Positions 1 through 12,729 of a stretch of DNA of 64,000 bases are shown piece after piece. The notes below the pieces were generated by a model. It saw only the letters and a program-made list of their open reading frames with translations. It did not search any database and had not been told where the DNA came from. The position numbers and the translations under genes are program-made. The DNA lies in NCBI GenBank assembly GCA_051294375.1, contig CM119266.1, positions 24,230,411 to 24,294,410 on the forward strand, written 5' to 3'. The DNA comes from Paraspadella gotoi. Lineage: Eukaryota > Chaetognatha. Every line of letters begins with the position of its first letter. The first letter of the stretch is position 1.

Positions 1-185
1 CAAGAAAATCAAGTTAACTAACGAAACAACATCGCGCTGTGACTCTGCTTACGGCTTTTGTAAAACTCATTCTTTGTAATAATCTACAATAAACATGAAT
101 TTTATATTAACGTCATAAAAAAACAATTCAATGATTGTTTGATTGGCTAATTTTTTACGGCTAATACATTAGATCGTCCACCGAT

Positions 186-1500
186 ATGTCTTCTAAAACA
201 AAGGACAAAAAAACCGGTTCGCCAGGCCCGCAGAAATCCTCGTAAGCAGAAATAAAAATAACAAAGACTCTGCCTGAGTTGAAATTACCAGAAGACATGA
301 ACTCACAAGACTGTGAAATATTAACTGAGTCTTCTTCTCAGAAACTCGACTGTTTTAAAGAATTAGAATCTCTTCAGCCCCGAAACGAAAACAGCATTTG
401 CAAGATCGTTGGCCAGCTCTGGTTATAGATTGATGAAATGCCTTCTTGCCAAAATCGCCAATCAAGAGACTCGTGATCATGTCTCTAATTCACAACAAAA
501 CAACATTACATGACCCACGTAAAACGTTTCGTTTCAACCAACACTCCGACCAGGAGATTAGAAAATCTCGCCCAATGTGTGCTTTTGCTGTAAGTAAATG
601 AAGCCTTGCACGCTAGCGGCTGAATTTGACGAGCTAAAAATAACTCAACGCGGCGGATCTGATCATTTTCGGAAAAACAGATTTTAAAGACTTCAACTCA
701 CTAATGAAATTGAACAATTGGAGACATAAAGATTATGTCTTCATCCCCAACTGAATCCACCCCACACAGTCTCGCCACTCACCGTCCTAATCAAGGCGTA
801 TCGACCCAGCATATTCTGAGGAACGATATCAAAAAAACAGGCTATGATCTTCTAAAGGATTTAGTCCCAGCTTCATAAAAAAGACTTAAGTCTGGTCTAC
901 AGGGCAACCAAAGTTGGAATGTTAAGGTAAACACTTAATTCAATTAAAAGAAAAAGAATCCATTCTCAGCTCAAACAAACTTAACATTTTCCACAAAGTT
1001 CATTCTGTTACGGAATATTGTGTACAAAAAATACTATCAATGTTTTAAATGTCAGAAATATGGTCACGGTTCCAAATCAATGCAACAAGAAATACCAATA
1101 TGTCTACGCTGTGGCAGGTGAACATTTTCACACAAAAATTGCGAGAAAAAACTTTGAGGACACCTAAATGCGCAAACTGTAACGGTCCCACACGCTGGCA
1201 AACTCAAAATCTTGTCCAATTTACCAGAAGCCTGTCGCCAACCAAACAACCTCTTTCTGTCCATAATTGCGGCTAATATTACCAAACAAGCTATGCGAAG
1301 TGTAGCAAAAAACCATGCACGAATTTCCAATGAAGCTTTAAATAAGGATAATTTGGAGAAAATTTGTCTTTGTGTTATCCCTTGTATTGGCGTGAAATGG
1401 GAATACGGAGCAGAATTAGAGCAAACAAAATATGTCCTCCTCCATAAAGATCCATTAATGAAATACAGAATCAATTCAAATAAGCCCTAAAAGTCTGTCA
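186..1500 (+). pseudogene. LINE ORF1 remnant (gag-like, CCHC zinc knuckles)
   Basis: An ATG at 186 opens a lysine- and serine-rich leader (MSSKTKDKKTGSPGPQKSS) that meets a stop after 19 codons and can be followed across further breaks. At 1041-1240 there are three Cys-rich modules typical of Jockey ORF1 proteins, which bind the element's own RNA: CFKCQKYGH at 1041-1067, CLRC at 1101-1112, and CANCNGP starting at 1169. The Cys expected four residues after the first His is replaced (GSKSM), and a stop followed by a frameshift separates the second knuckle from its EHFHTKNC half. The reading frame is not intact anywhere for the full domain. Confidence 0.75.
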
Positions 1501-1899
1501 ACATCCAATACAATTCCAAAAGTGACTTACCTAAATCAAACTCGGACAACCAACTCGCAACAAACATAATTGAAAATAGCATAGAACATCTTGGCAGCCA
1601 CACAACAGATTATCTCCAGATTGGGCTAATCCGATGTTGATTTCAATCAATCTCAAATCTCAAAATGAAGGGCCACCGCAGAAAGATAATGAACTGTCTT
1701 CCAAAGTGCCATCCTTAACTCAAGCAAACGATCAAAGGTTACACTTATGCCAAGGAAAGCAAAAACCTGGACGAAGCCCCCTAAACCTGACGTGAATGGC
1801 TAAGTCTCTACTCTTGCAGTACTTGCAAACTGAACACTAAATGGTAAACCAACACGGCATTATTGAACTCTTAAATCTGATTGACAATCTAGAAAAAAA

Positions 1900-2900
1900 C
1901 TAATTCTTTATTTTTTGCTTTTTAATGACATACAGATGTTGCTCCTCAAGGATTTTATTTGGCTTTTAAAAAACTATAAAATATTCAATAAATAATTCTG
2001 TCAACATTCTGGCAGGAGTGTGTCATGATAGCTACTCCAAACCATCTACCTGCTGCAGAAATTAAATTTTGATAAACCAACCAAAAGAAAGTTTAATTTG
2101 TTGAACCACTATTAAAAGACAATGAAAAATTCATCCTAAAGCACTCTTTATACAATCATCCTGAGAAGCAACTACAATGAATCTCTGTTCCATGCCTTCA
2201 ATAATTAATAGCAAACAAAACCAAACATAGTTTTCGGCATCTTAGCTGGCGATTTTAATGCTCCTCAATCAACTCTACGGTAGATCTGACTCCTGCAAGG
2301 TGAACAACTCATAGATTATTTAACGGTGTTTCAAGTTTTAACTTGCAATTGTCTAAACAACAAACGTCCCGCAACATACCATAAGTAAATCCACGGCGCC
2401 ACATACTCTTGATATTGCGCATAACTGTTAAACAAATTTTTCAAGCAAAATTCTTTCAATGTGTCATCCTTGAAGAAGGGGGGTGGTGTTGGTAGTGACC
2501 ACCTTCCACTTTTAATTTACTACCCAAATTTCAACCCAATGAAAAATGATATTCTGGTAAACAAAACTAATCTGGACAGAGTTTCGTAAATTCTGTGACA
2601 ATAGTCCTATCAGGGCTTCCTACAGAATTCTCTCAAAAAACAACTGACGAAAACGCATCCACAGTTTACTAACCATCTTAAAAGCATGCTTTTTACGAAA
2701 AATACTGAAAAGAAATGGTCACATGCTTACAAATAACTAACTCCTGGTCACATGAACTAAAATGCTTAAAAAAAGGAAAAGATTACTTGGCAGAAAAAAA
2801 TCACGAGACCAGTAAATTGGGGCTTTTACCTCAACAATAAAACAGTGGAAATTGGAGTTCAATCAGCTTTGTCGACAAGATCAAGTTTTTAAACAAAAAG
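1900..2900 (+). pseudogene. LINE ORF2 remnant, endonuclease part
   Basis: At 2248-2265 the frame reads GDFNAP, the signature of the exonuclease-endonuclease-phosphatase domain that nicks target DNA in Jockey, CR1 and related LINEs. Downstream, about 2340-2400, a frame-broken segment resembles the region that recognises DNA in this domain (NNKRPATYH), and near 2495-2530 there is a degenerate stretch (VVTTFHF) where the SDHLP motif normally lies. Stops and shifts occur every few dozen codons. Confidence 0.65.
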
Positions 2901-3179
2901 AGCATTAAACAATTATTATGTTGAAGAGAGCCGCCATTTTATTTAAAATGAAAAGATCCTTCAAAAAATGGAAACTAAATTAATGATATAACGAATACCA
3001 CAAAACACCTCTCCAACCTGAAGCATGCTGAAGAGAACCTGATGGTACTGCAGGCAGTTGATAATAAAAGTAATGCTGAAAATAACATGAGAAAACCTTA
3101 GGTCAATTATGGGCAAATCTCCTGTCCTCCAGGTATGAGGAATGGGAAAATGACAGTTTGAACAATTAATTAAAAAATT

Positions 3180-4450
3180 TGCATACACTCTTGAAGCCTG
3201 GTAACAGTGCAGTCATGCGACGATATAGAGTTCACACTTTTGTTCAAAGTTACACACTATTCAAGCCACAAAATATTTATGAAACTATCAAATCGTTAAA
3301 AACTAGGTCTGCCCCAGGTCAAGATGAAATCACACATAAAATGTTAAAAAACTTTTCCGATAAAACATTAAAGACAACTAACTTTCATTTTCGAATCATG
3401 TTAACAACTTGGCTACTTTCGCAGACTCATGGAAAATTGCCAACATCCAGAGTGATTCCTAAGGTCAGGTAAAGGATCCTACAACCCTCGAATTATAGAC
3501 CTATAAGTCTTCTTTCTGTTCTTTGGCAAATTATTTTGAACGGGTTTGATATTACCAAAGGCTTCATAATGCATGCCTGGAAAAACGAGGAAAACGCCGC
3601 AATGTTACAAATCAGGATTTAAAAAGGCAGATCTGCGCCTGAAAATATCATACGTCTGGGTCGAGGACGCACGCGGCGCTTTAAAGGCAAGGGGCGGAAC
3701 AATTCTTGTGACACTCGACTATGCAAAAGCATTTGATTTAACATATGGCTGCCCAAGGCTTAAAAATTCAAGTTGATAAAGACCAAATTGCCTATAGGCA
3801 TGTTAAAAATTATTTGCTTCTTTTCTGTCAAACAGAAAATTATGCTATATCAAGAGGTGAAACGTCTGAACTGGTAGATATTCTTTGTGGCTCTCCCCAA
3901 AGGAGCAGTACTCAGTCCAGAGATCTTTGCCTTTTAATATAGAATGATCTCCCTATTCCAAAAATGATTCAAAATAAGGAGGCCCTCAATTCAACCAATT
4001 TAAAACATGAATGTTTTAGAAAAATTCATCTCAATATGGCGGATGACTCATCGCTTGGGCAGTCTCCCAAAACTTGGATGCTGGCCTCCTCATGTCTTCA
4101 AAAAACCCCTTCACCGCCTGGAAATGGTGTAATACCGTGGTTTCTAGGGAGTTTATGTCCGGCAAAAATCCAACTGCATTCTAATAAACCAGATGTCCAT
4201 CTCTATTAACTATGAATGTAAAACTTTACTTGTTCGATGAAGAAAATTAACTGTATGTGATACAAATCGGGTTTTTTAGGTTGTAAAATAGATCGCAAAT
4301 TAGACCGTGGACAATACATATTAATGAATTATTTACGGAAGGCAAAATCTAAAATTTTGGGCTATAAACAGACTTTCGCCGTTTTGTTCAATGGAGACAA
4401 TTTTAATTGCTTGTTCACCATTTATTTTCTTCCTCTGTGGTATGCATTAT
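3180..4450 (+). pseudogene. LINE ORF2 remnant, reverse transcriptase part
   Basis: Reverse-transcriptase blocks can be followed in order across frames: KSLKTRSAPGQDEI (about 3294-3335), PSNYRPISLLSVL (about 3486-3525), the catalytic block LVTLDYAKAFD (about 3705-3737), a PKGAVLSPEIFAF block (about 3895-3933), and MADDSS (about 4036-4053), equivalent to the YADD metal-binding box. Near 4275-4300, CKIDRKLDRGQYI matches the position of the LGVxLDxxLxW thumb motif of Jockey elements. At least eight stops or shifts are present. Confidence 0.8.
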
Positions 4451-5189
4451 TTTATACTCATCTCCCTGTTTTTCTAACTGCTGGGTAAATACCACTGGGG
4501 AAATTTGACCAAATTAACAACTACGTGCTATTAAAATATTTCATAAACTCCCTGTACATGATTGATAAAGATATTGCTTTAGATGCGGCCAGTATGAATT
4601 CCACTCTCTGACTATATACGTAAATTTCAAGGTCCCGTAGATTAAAACGTATTATTTTTAGCAAACACATTATTTGATAGTATATAGAATCGCATTGCCT
4701 AAAACCACTGTTTATAACTAACATTTCTCCATAGAAATTTTTGCTGGGGTTGGGACCGAGTTTTTCTGACAAGAGTAAATGTTTAAATTGCGAAATTAGA
4801 AGAGCGGACCAAATCTGTAAACTAGAAGAATAGTAGAGATACATCAGTTTCTTGTTATTAATATGAGTAGTAATTTCTGCAAAAACGTAGCTTTTAAAGG
4901 TAGTGTACAAACACTGGCCTCAAGCCCACCACTTTTGCTTTCAATATTCAAAGTATTCAAAATATTCTCTCTCTCTCTCTCTCTCTTCTCATCTGCGAGT
5001 GGATGAGCACCCAAATACTCGACGACCACTCTCATTTTTTAAAACAGTAATTCTTAAAAATTCATATTTTTTTAAAATAACTACCATCCAATTTCAGTTT
5101 AAAAAATTCCTGGGAATCGAGAGCTTTTTAAAACCCATTTAGTGGGTTAAATCACCAACTACCCACGTCGCATTCTATTAATTGATGAT

Positions 5190-5400
5190 TCTTACATTCT
5201 TACATCTTGAATACTTTCTCATTACCACTCATACCACTCTCACAGTCACCTCTCTACAATTATCACAACCTACCACTCTCACCGCTCTCATTTACTCTCA
5301 CCTCTTTCACCTCTCTTACCACTCTCACCGCTCTCCAAACTCTCCCACTCTCACATTCTCACCATTCTCACGCACTCTCACCACTCTCACCCACCCAAAA
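5190..5400. repeat. Cryptic CACTCTC/ACTCTC simple repeat
   Basis: About 200 bases are built from imperfect copies of CACTCTCAC with interruptions. It is an old, diverged simple repeat, unlike the pure CT tracts nearby. Confidence 0.7.
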
Positions 5401-5930
5401 AATTCTCATAAATAACTTCGTCGATTCTCGACGCCTCATCGCTCTCCTTCGATCCTTCGGTTGCGCCAAACACCATCACCCTCTCTCCACCCTCCCCCCT
5501 CAAAAAAAAGAAAAGACTACAATAAAACAACAACAAAAAGACGTAAAACTTCTGTTCCGTCTCTAAAAACAGGAAACGGCGACTCGACTGAACGGAGACG
5601 AAGAGAAATTAATGACCTTTTTCATTTCCGACGAAAACCTCGATATTCCAGTTTCCAATTTCCTATTTTCTTTTCCTATTTTCCATTTTTTTTTACTTTT
5701 CCGCAGTTGTTGTTGTTGCTGTTGTTGATGATGCTGATGATGTTGAACGATGATAACGATGACGATGATAGAAAACCGTTAAATAACAGTTATAACTAGT
5801 GCCGTAACCTCAGCGGCGTCAACATTTATTGTTTTCCTTCTTTGTTTCGAATTGTTCTTTTATCGATTCGAGTATGACTCGCATTTTTGCGGTTCTCAAC
5901 CGAGAATCTCCACAAACTTTTACCTCCGAA

Positions 5931-6033
5931 ACTCTCTGCTCTCTCTCTCCTCTCTCGCTCTGCTCTCTCTCTCTCTCTCTCTCTCTCCATCTCTCTCTTC
6001 TCTCGTCTCTCTCTCTCTCTCTCTTCTCTCTCT
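5931..6033. repeat. Interrupted (CT)n microsatellite
   Basis: CT runs are broken by single G, CC or A bases over about 100 nt. Confidence 0.85.
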
Positions 6034-6467
6034 ACAAACCGTTACCAGGAGATTCGTTCTCTGTTCTCAGCGTACGCGACGTTTGTCGATGAAAACCAGC
6101 GAAAACGACGACAACGACGACGACGAACGACGACGAACGAGGTCGGTCACGATTTACCTTTGTTTGTTTCGTTAAAATTATTTCTTCTTTCTCTATGCCG
6201 CATTCTACTCATATAGTCTTAGCGTTATCTTAATTACTTTTCATCTTAATTGTTCTGTTTGCTTGTCTGCAAATGTTGTGCTTGTTCGACTGTCTGTCCG
6301 TCTGTCTATGCTATGTTCTCAATTCTCATTGTTTGTCTTCGTCTTTCTTTCTTGCTTTGTTTGTTTGTTTGCTTGTTTCTTATATCTTTCTTTCTTTAAT
6401 TTCTTTTCTTTCTTTTTGTATTTTTCTTTCTCCTTTTCATAGCCCTATTTCTTTAACTCCCTCTTAC

Positions 6468-6476
6468 ACTCTCTCT

Positions 6477-6525
<49 letters not shown>

Positions 6526-6585
6526 CGTCTCTCTCCTCTCTCTCTCACTTCTTTTTCCTCNNNNNNNNNNNNNNNNNNNNNNNNN
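6468..6585. repeat. (CT)n tract running towards a 25-N gap
   Basis: A CT tract with a pure core at 6480-6519 is followed by impure CT and then exactly 25 N (6561-6585). Three other gaps in the window have the same size, so it is probably a placeholder and not a measured gap. Confidence 0.85.
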
Positions 6586-8419
6586 CCCCCAGACCTTCTT
6601 TTCCCCTCCTCGCTCTCCTCCCTTCCCCTCCCTGACCGTCGGGTTATTTATGAAGAAAGGGTTTCGTCTCCGATGTTTTATTCCTTTCTCAGACTTTGGA
6701 GTGAGAAGAGAGAAAGGACGATCTCAGCTCTCAGGATAACTTTTTTTTTAAATAAAGTATCTGGCGAGCTTATCGAAGCATATATATTATTATATACATT
6801 AAAGCGGTAGAATAGTCAGTTTGTTTATTTTTAATCCTAAATACAAAAACTTGAAAAACTTGAAGTACTAAGAAATCAACAAAAAAAGGCGTTGAACCAA
6901 AAAATCGCTGACATGAAAAGAACTAACGAAATGTAATCTCATAAAAAAAAACTAAGACGACGACGACGACTACTGACTTTCTCCATTACATCTGCGCTGC
7001 AGCAGTCAATGACGGGTCAGAAGAAAGGGGAAGCTCGTAAATCTTCGCGAGGATCTCCTTTCAGCCGGCAATTCCGTTCTTCCTTCCATCCTGCCATCTT
7101 TCGACTTAAAATGCAAAACAAATAAACGAGAAAGAAAAAAAAAACCTTTGTCCGGAAGCCGTTACTATCTGGACGCTCGTGTTAGTTATTATGTACAAGT
7201 TTGGTTAGATATAATATTGTACCATTAAACAAAACATTACGATAATTACGACAGTCGATAATCGTTAGTCGGCCGGAATTGATAATAAAAGAAATGCGAG
7301 AGGGAGTCTCGTAAGAAGAAGAGCAAAACAACTTATCTTGTCCAAAACGAGCGCTCCACCCGCTCTACCCGCCCCAGTTGCACCAGCCGCCCCAACTGCA
7401 CAAGCCGGCTCACCCTCCGTGCCAAGTCTGACCTTTTCTTCCATCTTTAGAGAGTTTGACCGTCCGTTGGATTTGCAATATCTTTTGCTCTTTTTTTTTT
7501 TTTGTATTTTGTCTGCTTTATTTGAGAGTTTTCCTTTCTAAAATCGGGTTCTTTGCTATTTAACTCAGCTCTAATTAAAGTCACTACTCTTAAACTTTTT
7601 TCGCCGAGTCAGTGTCTCATTTATTTGTATTCTGTTGCAAGAGTCTCAATATCATCGCATTTTTCTTCCATTCTTTTTTTCCAGTTAAGTCGTCCCTCGC
7701 CAAACCTTCGACTTCAGTTATAAGTCCGATCGTTTCAGTACAAATGACCCGATTTCCCTTTAAAGTAGATTCTGTTGAGTGACTCTTTTTTTCTCGTTCC
7801 GGCGCCGAGGCGCCTTCCCTTTCGTCGCAGCTCAAACTTTCTTGAAGAAGAACCTTAAATAGAAAACATATATATATAGAAAACTTTTTTAAAAATTATT
7901 TTAAGTTTCCTTATTTTAATTTTTTTTTACTTCTTCTTTTCTCTTTTTCTTTCTTTTCGCATTTTCCTCCCCTGTTTCGCTCGTTCGTTTCAAACGATCA
8001 ACTAAAATCCTAAACTGTAGCGACTCTTACAAGCGAACATATTGCCTCTGACTCGCTACCTTTCTCCTATCCCATTTCATCGCGTTTTACGGTAGGACAG
8101 AGAGGGTGATAACGAACCAATGAATTAAATAAGTATTATTCTTATTTATAAGAATATAACTATTAACTCCCTCCCAATAAAATTCTCTGCGTTTTTAATC
8201 GGTGCAGTAATGCCGGTCAGCCTCGTTTTCAAACTACCCATTCCATTTTCTCCGCCGTTTTATTTTTAGTCTCTCGTGATCCGCTTTAATCTCTCGCCCT
8301 ATTTCTCATTTCCACCTCCCCACCACAACCTCTTGTCCGCCTCCCTCAACCCCTCCTCCCCTTTCCTTCCCCCTCCCCGCCCCCGAATCACCTCCTGAGA
8401 GGCCGTTAACGTTTTCACG

Positions 8420-8734
8420 ATCCCTTCTCGATGCTTTCGACCTTGACATCGAGTCGACCCGGCGAGGGGCGGCTCAGCGTCGGCAAACGATTCCTCGAGC
8501 GTCGGCGGGTGTCGGCGAAAAAGTCGGCGGGACACTTAGACGCTGAGATATCGTCTTTTTCGGCCATCGTCCTCGCTACTTCGTCGTCTTCGTCGTCGTC
8601 GTCGTCTTTTTTATTTCGTCACCATCATTATGAATCATCGAGATTCTTCGAGTCTATTTCTGGCACGAAAAGCGACCGGGAGGAGGATTCGCGCATGCGC
8701 AGTCGCCGCTGTCCCGTCTACGGTCGGGAATAAA
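8420..8734 (+). promoter_or_regulatory. CpG-type promoter with NRF1 and GC-box motifs
   Basis: This CpG-dense block contains a GGGGCGG box at 8466-8472 and, at 8690-8701, CGCGCATGCGCA, an almost perfect NRF1 palindrome. It ends in AAAATGGCG (8732-8740), which is both a good start context and the YY1-type ATGGCG element often found at the start codon of housekeeping genes. The motif order and spacing look like a TATA-less promoter on the + strand. No transcript evidence is available. Confidence 0.5.
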
Positions 8735-8765
8735 ATGGCGACGAGCGTAGAGGTCGTTGTAACTT
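8735..8765 (+). CDS. Probable short first coding exon of an unidentified gene
   Basis: ATG at 8735 in the context AAAATGG opens MATSVEVVVT and runs for 31 nt to CTT|GTAAGT at 8766, a near-consensus 5' splice donor. Without splicing the frame stops at once (TAA at 8771), so the exon only makes sense if joined to a downstream exon, which I could not find. The NRF1 and GC-box promoter directly upstream supports a real start. The product is unknown, and chance agreement of ATG and donor remains possible. Confidence 0.4.
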
Positions 8766-9059
8766 GTAAGTAAAGATAAGTTTTACTGTCTCAACAATTG
8801 AAGTTAACGATTTCATTTCTTACTCGTGCCCAATCGTAGACATGACAGTTAAAAGGAGATTCACCCAACATTCTTAATTTCTTTGTAAAGTTATATGTCA
8901 AAACAAAACCAGACAAGACCGTGACGATCTGGTTGTTCCTAATATGTTGACTTTAAAATTCACGCATTTTTAAAGCAATGGATTCGTGTTATTTTCGTCA
9001 ACCCAATCTGAGATACACCGATCCGCAGGCTCCAACCCTTCGCCCCCCCCCCTCGAAAA

Positions 9060-9370
9060 CATTTCGGGTCATCTTCCCCCCCCCATGCTCCTCCGATTTC
9101 TCCCCAGTCGTCGAGAGATTCGGTCAAATCGTCGCTCTGCGTCCATAACGTGACCATAAGCGTCCCCGTAATGATTTGTCCTCCGCCGTCGTCGTCGTCG
9201 CCGCCGCCGCCTCCCGTCATCAACGTAATGACGGTGACGGTCACGTGACTGACGATGATGAGAATTGGCCGGAGTGACGCAAACGTGTCTCGTCGCGTTA
9301 TTGCCCGCGCGCGGGTAGTCAGTGCGTGCGCGTAAACCAGGGGGCGGGTGCATAAGCGGGAGGAGTTCAC
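9060..9370. promoter_or_regulatory. CpG-rich block with a palindromic E-box
   Basis: The block contains GTCACGTGAC at 9240-9249, a perfect 10-bp palindrome of the type bound by USF/MITF/TFE family bHLH-ZIP proteins, a CGTC/CCG triplet run (about 9188-9215) and a CpG-dense segment CGCGCGCGGG (about 9306-9315). It may be a regulatory region within the intron of the gene starting at 8735. No coding frame is convincing on either strand. Confidence 0.35.
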
Positions 9371-9862
9371 AACGCGGGATGCTCTGTTTTGAATGCCATA
9401 AATAATTAATACATACGTAGCAAGAAATACTGAAACTTTTTTGGCTTTTTTTTTAAACTAAGATTCAACCAAAAATTACCAGGATTATGATAGTTATCCT
9501 CCACCGGCCACAGGTTTATTTACATTATCCGACGCTCGATTTCCGAGCAATATAATTTTATACATCAATCATGAAACCGGATCCACCTTTCGGGGAAACC
9601 GAAATAAAAGACGTCGTCATCTCCGAAAAACTATCAATAAATTTCGGGTTAATGAGATTTTTTTTATGGAAAAACGACCCTCGGATCCCCGGATCCCCGC
9701 ATCCCCTGATCCCTTGATCCCCGTTTTTCGTGCGGCCACTTTCCACTCCCTCTTTTGTTTTGGGGTCATGGAAAAAAATGATGACTCGATGATCCTTTCT
9801 CCTCTCGATCATGATCTCTTCTCTTTCCTTTCGAGGTTCCACGTCTTCGGATAAGAGGTCGT

Positions 9863-9993
<131 letters not shown>

Positions 9994-10352
9994 AACGAAA
10001 GGAAATCGCGTGACGAGAGAATTGGATTTTATTAAAATTTCCTTGATTCGTCGCGGATTTTGTTTTGGAAACCCGAAGCGAGGGACGGAGGATAAAAATC
10101 CCGAGTCTTCTCGGTTCTAACGAGGTGGGGATCGTATTCATGGGCGGGTTACTCTCGGATTTAGGGAGAATAAACGTCATTATCGTTAGAACTTAGATTG
10201 GGAACGAGCTTTGCAGAGTTGTGGGGTGTTTTTGTTCTTTTCGGTACGGAGTATGTTGTGGAGAGGTGTGTTCACTGTTCACTGTTCAGTGTCTCGAGTA
10301 GAAAATGGGTATTAGGTAATATTTCAAAGTTTTAAACATCTGTAGTTTTAAA

Positions 10353-10380
10353 GTTATGTTATGTTATGTTATGTTATGTT
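10353..10380. repeat. (GTTAT)n pentanucleotide repeat
   Basis: About five and a half perfect copies of GTTAT. Confidence 0.95.
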
Positions 10381-10636
10381 CCTCCTTCGAATTCAGACAG
10401 AAATTTCACGGACATTTTCATTGGTTTGTACTTATATCAATCGAAAAAAAAGAAGGTTTCAGCTGTTTCGAAGTTCCATTAGATCTTAAATGTCATTTCG
10501 TTTGTCGGTCAGATGCTCGGTAGGTTAAAGGTCATGCGTTCTGCAATGACACATCCGCCCCTCCAGTTTTTTAAAATTCATATTTCTGTTGAATGGAATC
10601 GAAACGGTCAGCACAGTGGAACCGCGGATCGGAATT

Positions 10637-10660
10637 CGTCGTCGTCGTCATCATCATCAG

Positions 10661-10738
<78 letters not shown>
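10637..10738. repeat. (TCG)/(TCA)n trinucleotide repeat
   Basis: A short TCG run passes into about 30 TCA units with one CAG interruption. In one frame it would encode polyserine, but the surrounding sequence does not look coding. Confidence 0.95.
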
Positions 10739-11145
10739 TTATCCTAATCATTATAAAAAAAGTAAAATTTAAGCCACAAACCGTAATTTAAAAGTGTTTA
10801 TTCGTAACAGTGCAATTACAATCAAAGAAAGGCCAAACTGATCTCAGCTCTGGAAATATATACATTTAATTAATTTTATTATCTTTTCATTTCGAGGGAG
10901 ACTTTAGCCATTTTCAGTTTTTATATAAATTTATTTTAGCTTTTGTTTATTTTACTTTTAATGAAACTTTCATCTCTCCGTCTCTTTGCGTCACTTTTTA
11001 CCTTTCTGTTTCAGTTACAGAATCTTTCATTCGCGTTTTCCCTCTCTGTTAGTGTTACACCTGCATGAAAACGGTTCGAAGGCAGCTGATGCCGCCGTCT
11101 CCTATCGAGTCCGAGAGATAAAATGGTCTTTTTTCGCAGAAAAAG

Positions 11146-11331
11146 AGAGAGAGAGAGANNNNNNNNNNNNNNNNNNNNNNNNNNNNNNNNNNNNNNNNNN
11201 NNNNNNNNNNNNNNNNNNNNNNNNNNNNNNNNNNNNNNNNNNNNNNNNNNNNNNNNNNNNNNNNNNNNNNNNNNNNNNNNNNNNNNNNNNNNNNNNNNNN
11301 NNNNNNNAGAGAGAGAGAGAGAGAGAGAGAG
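11146..11331. repeat. (GA)n tract split by a 149-N gap
   Basis: GA repeats on both sides of N 11159-11307 keep the same orientation, so the gap is probably just more of the same microsatellite. Confidence 0.85.
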
Positions 11332-12135
11332 CCTAAAAAACGTCGTTTGGCCATCATTCAACCCTAATCTGCCACCGTGTGCTGGGACTGGGAAGGAAAA
11401 GGAAAGGAACGGGAAGAGAAAAGAAAAAAGTAAAGAAAGAGACAAAGTAGAAAAGATAATAGAATTGGATAAGGAACTGGATACTGGATAGAATAAGCAT
11501 TTCTTTAGTTACTTGGGTTTTCTTGCCTTTCTTGACAACAAATCTTTCATGGTTTGATCGAATAGTTTTGATATTTGAGATTGATATATTCAAAGTCATT
11601 TATTTTTTCGATCCATTGTAGTAGTAGTTATCGGAACCCCTGAACCCCCTCGCCATTTTTTAGAAAGCCCAAGCTCAATTTCGGCTCAAAAAGATTTTCT
11701 CACAAAGTAGTCATTCTGCGATTTCTAATCTTCATTTCCAAGCTTTGCCAACTCTCGCCTTTCTATCTTAATAGAAAGAAAATGTTCAACGTAAATATAC
11801 CTAGAGATACATATATATTATATATAAACAAACTGACAAATATACTCCTTGTCCTTCTATCTCAGTTGCCATTTCTCTAGCTGCAATATTCGTTTGTGTT
11901 GTTATTGATGCTGTTGTTGTTTTTGATGTTGTTGTTGTTGTTGTCGTTGTTATTTTATAATTCTGATCCCTTCTTTGCAACCCCGTCTCTTTTTTTCCCT
12001 TCATTTCAAATCAATTCTTCATTCTCCATCTTCGTTAAAACCCATTCTAAATTCTCCCATCTCCTTCTTCACTCTTTCCCCTTCCCTTCCTCCTCCTCCC
12101 ACCCGCCTCTCGCCCCTTCTTGGCACGGACGCTGC

Positions 12136-12266
<131 letters not shown>

Positions 12267-12523
12267 CCGCGCGTCCTTCGTTGCACGTGCCTCCGAGTCT
12301 CGTTATATTGCCTCATATATTTGGCGCGAATTTCTTTTATCTGTCTTTTCCTTTTTCTGTCCCGAGGACCCCGAGAGTTCTATCGCCTCCGCGAGCGAGG
12401 GGTTGCGGCGTGAGAGAAAGCGGAGAGGGATAGAGATAGGGTGGGCGAGAGGGTCGAGGTTAAGGCGGGAAAGATAAGAGGCCAGCTTGACTGTCTTTCC
12501 TATTCGGCCCTCCGCAGGTGAGA

Positions 12524-12524
<1 letters not shown>

Positions 12525-12599
<75 letters not shown>

Positions 12600-12650
12600 A
12601 GATAGAGAGAGAGGAGACGAGAGAGAAGAGAGAGAAGAGAAGAGGAGCGT
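12525..12650. repeat. (GA)n, interrupted
   Basis: GA repeats with a pure core at about 12538-12594 and impure flanks. Confidence 0.9.
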
Positions 12651-12729
12651 TTTTTCGATTCAAGTGGAAAATAGTAGTGCGGATTGGCTGTATGAGTTTA
12701 ACTTTTATTAATGTCAATGAGGGTTATGT

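Larger units (their letters stand above)
1..4500 (+). mobile_element. Decayed Jockey-like non-LTR retrotransposon (LINE)
   Basis: Pieces of a two-ORF LINE lie in the expected order on one strand: a gag-like ORF1 with CCHC knuckles (about 186-1500), an apurinic-type endonuclease (about 1900-2700) and a reverse transcriptase with thumb-like sequence (about 3180-4400). All three are broken by stops and single-base shifts, so the copy is dead. The 5' edge may lie outside the window, and I could not place a poly-A tail or target-site duplication, so the 3' edge (about 4500) is approximate. Base composition is A-rich, unlike the CT-rich sequence that follows. The CCHC ORF1 plus the GDFNAP endonuclease motif points to the Jockey group; CR1-type is the alternative. 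Confidence 0.85.
4500..8419. other. Non-coding stretch with CT-rich simple sequence
   Basis: I see no protein gene here. It holds short CT runs (about 4966-4986), a cryptic CACTCTC repeat (5190-5400), impure CT tracts (5931-6033, 6468-6548), a 25-N gap (6561-6585) and T-rich sequence. A Pro/Ala-rich frame at 7338-7460 (SKTSAPPALPAPVAPAAP) starts at TTG and runs into low-complexity sequence, so I do not call it a gene. Confidence 0.6.
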
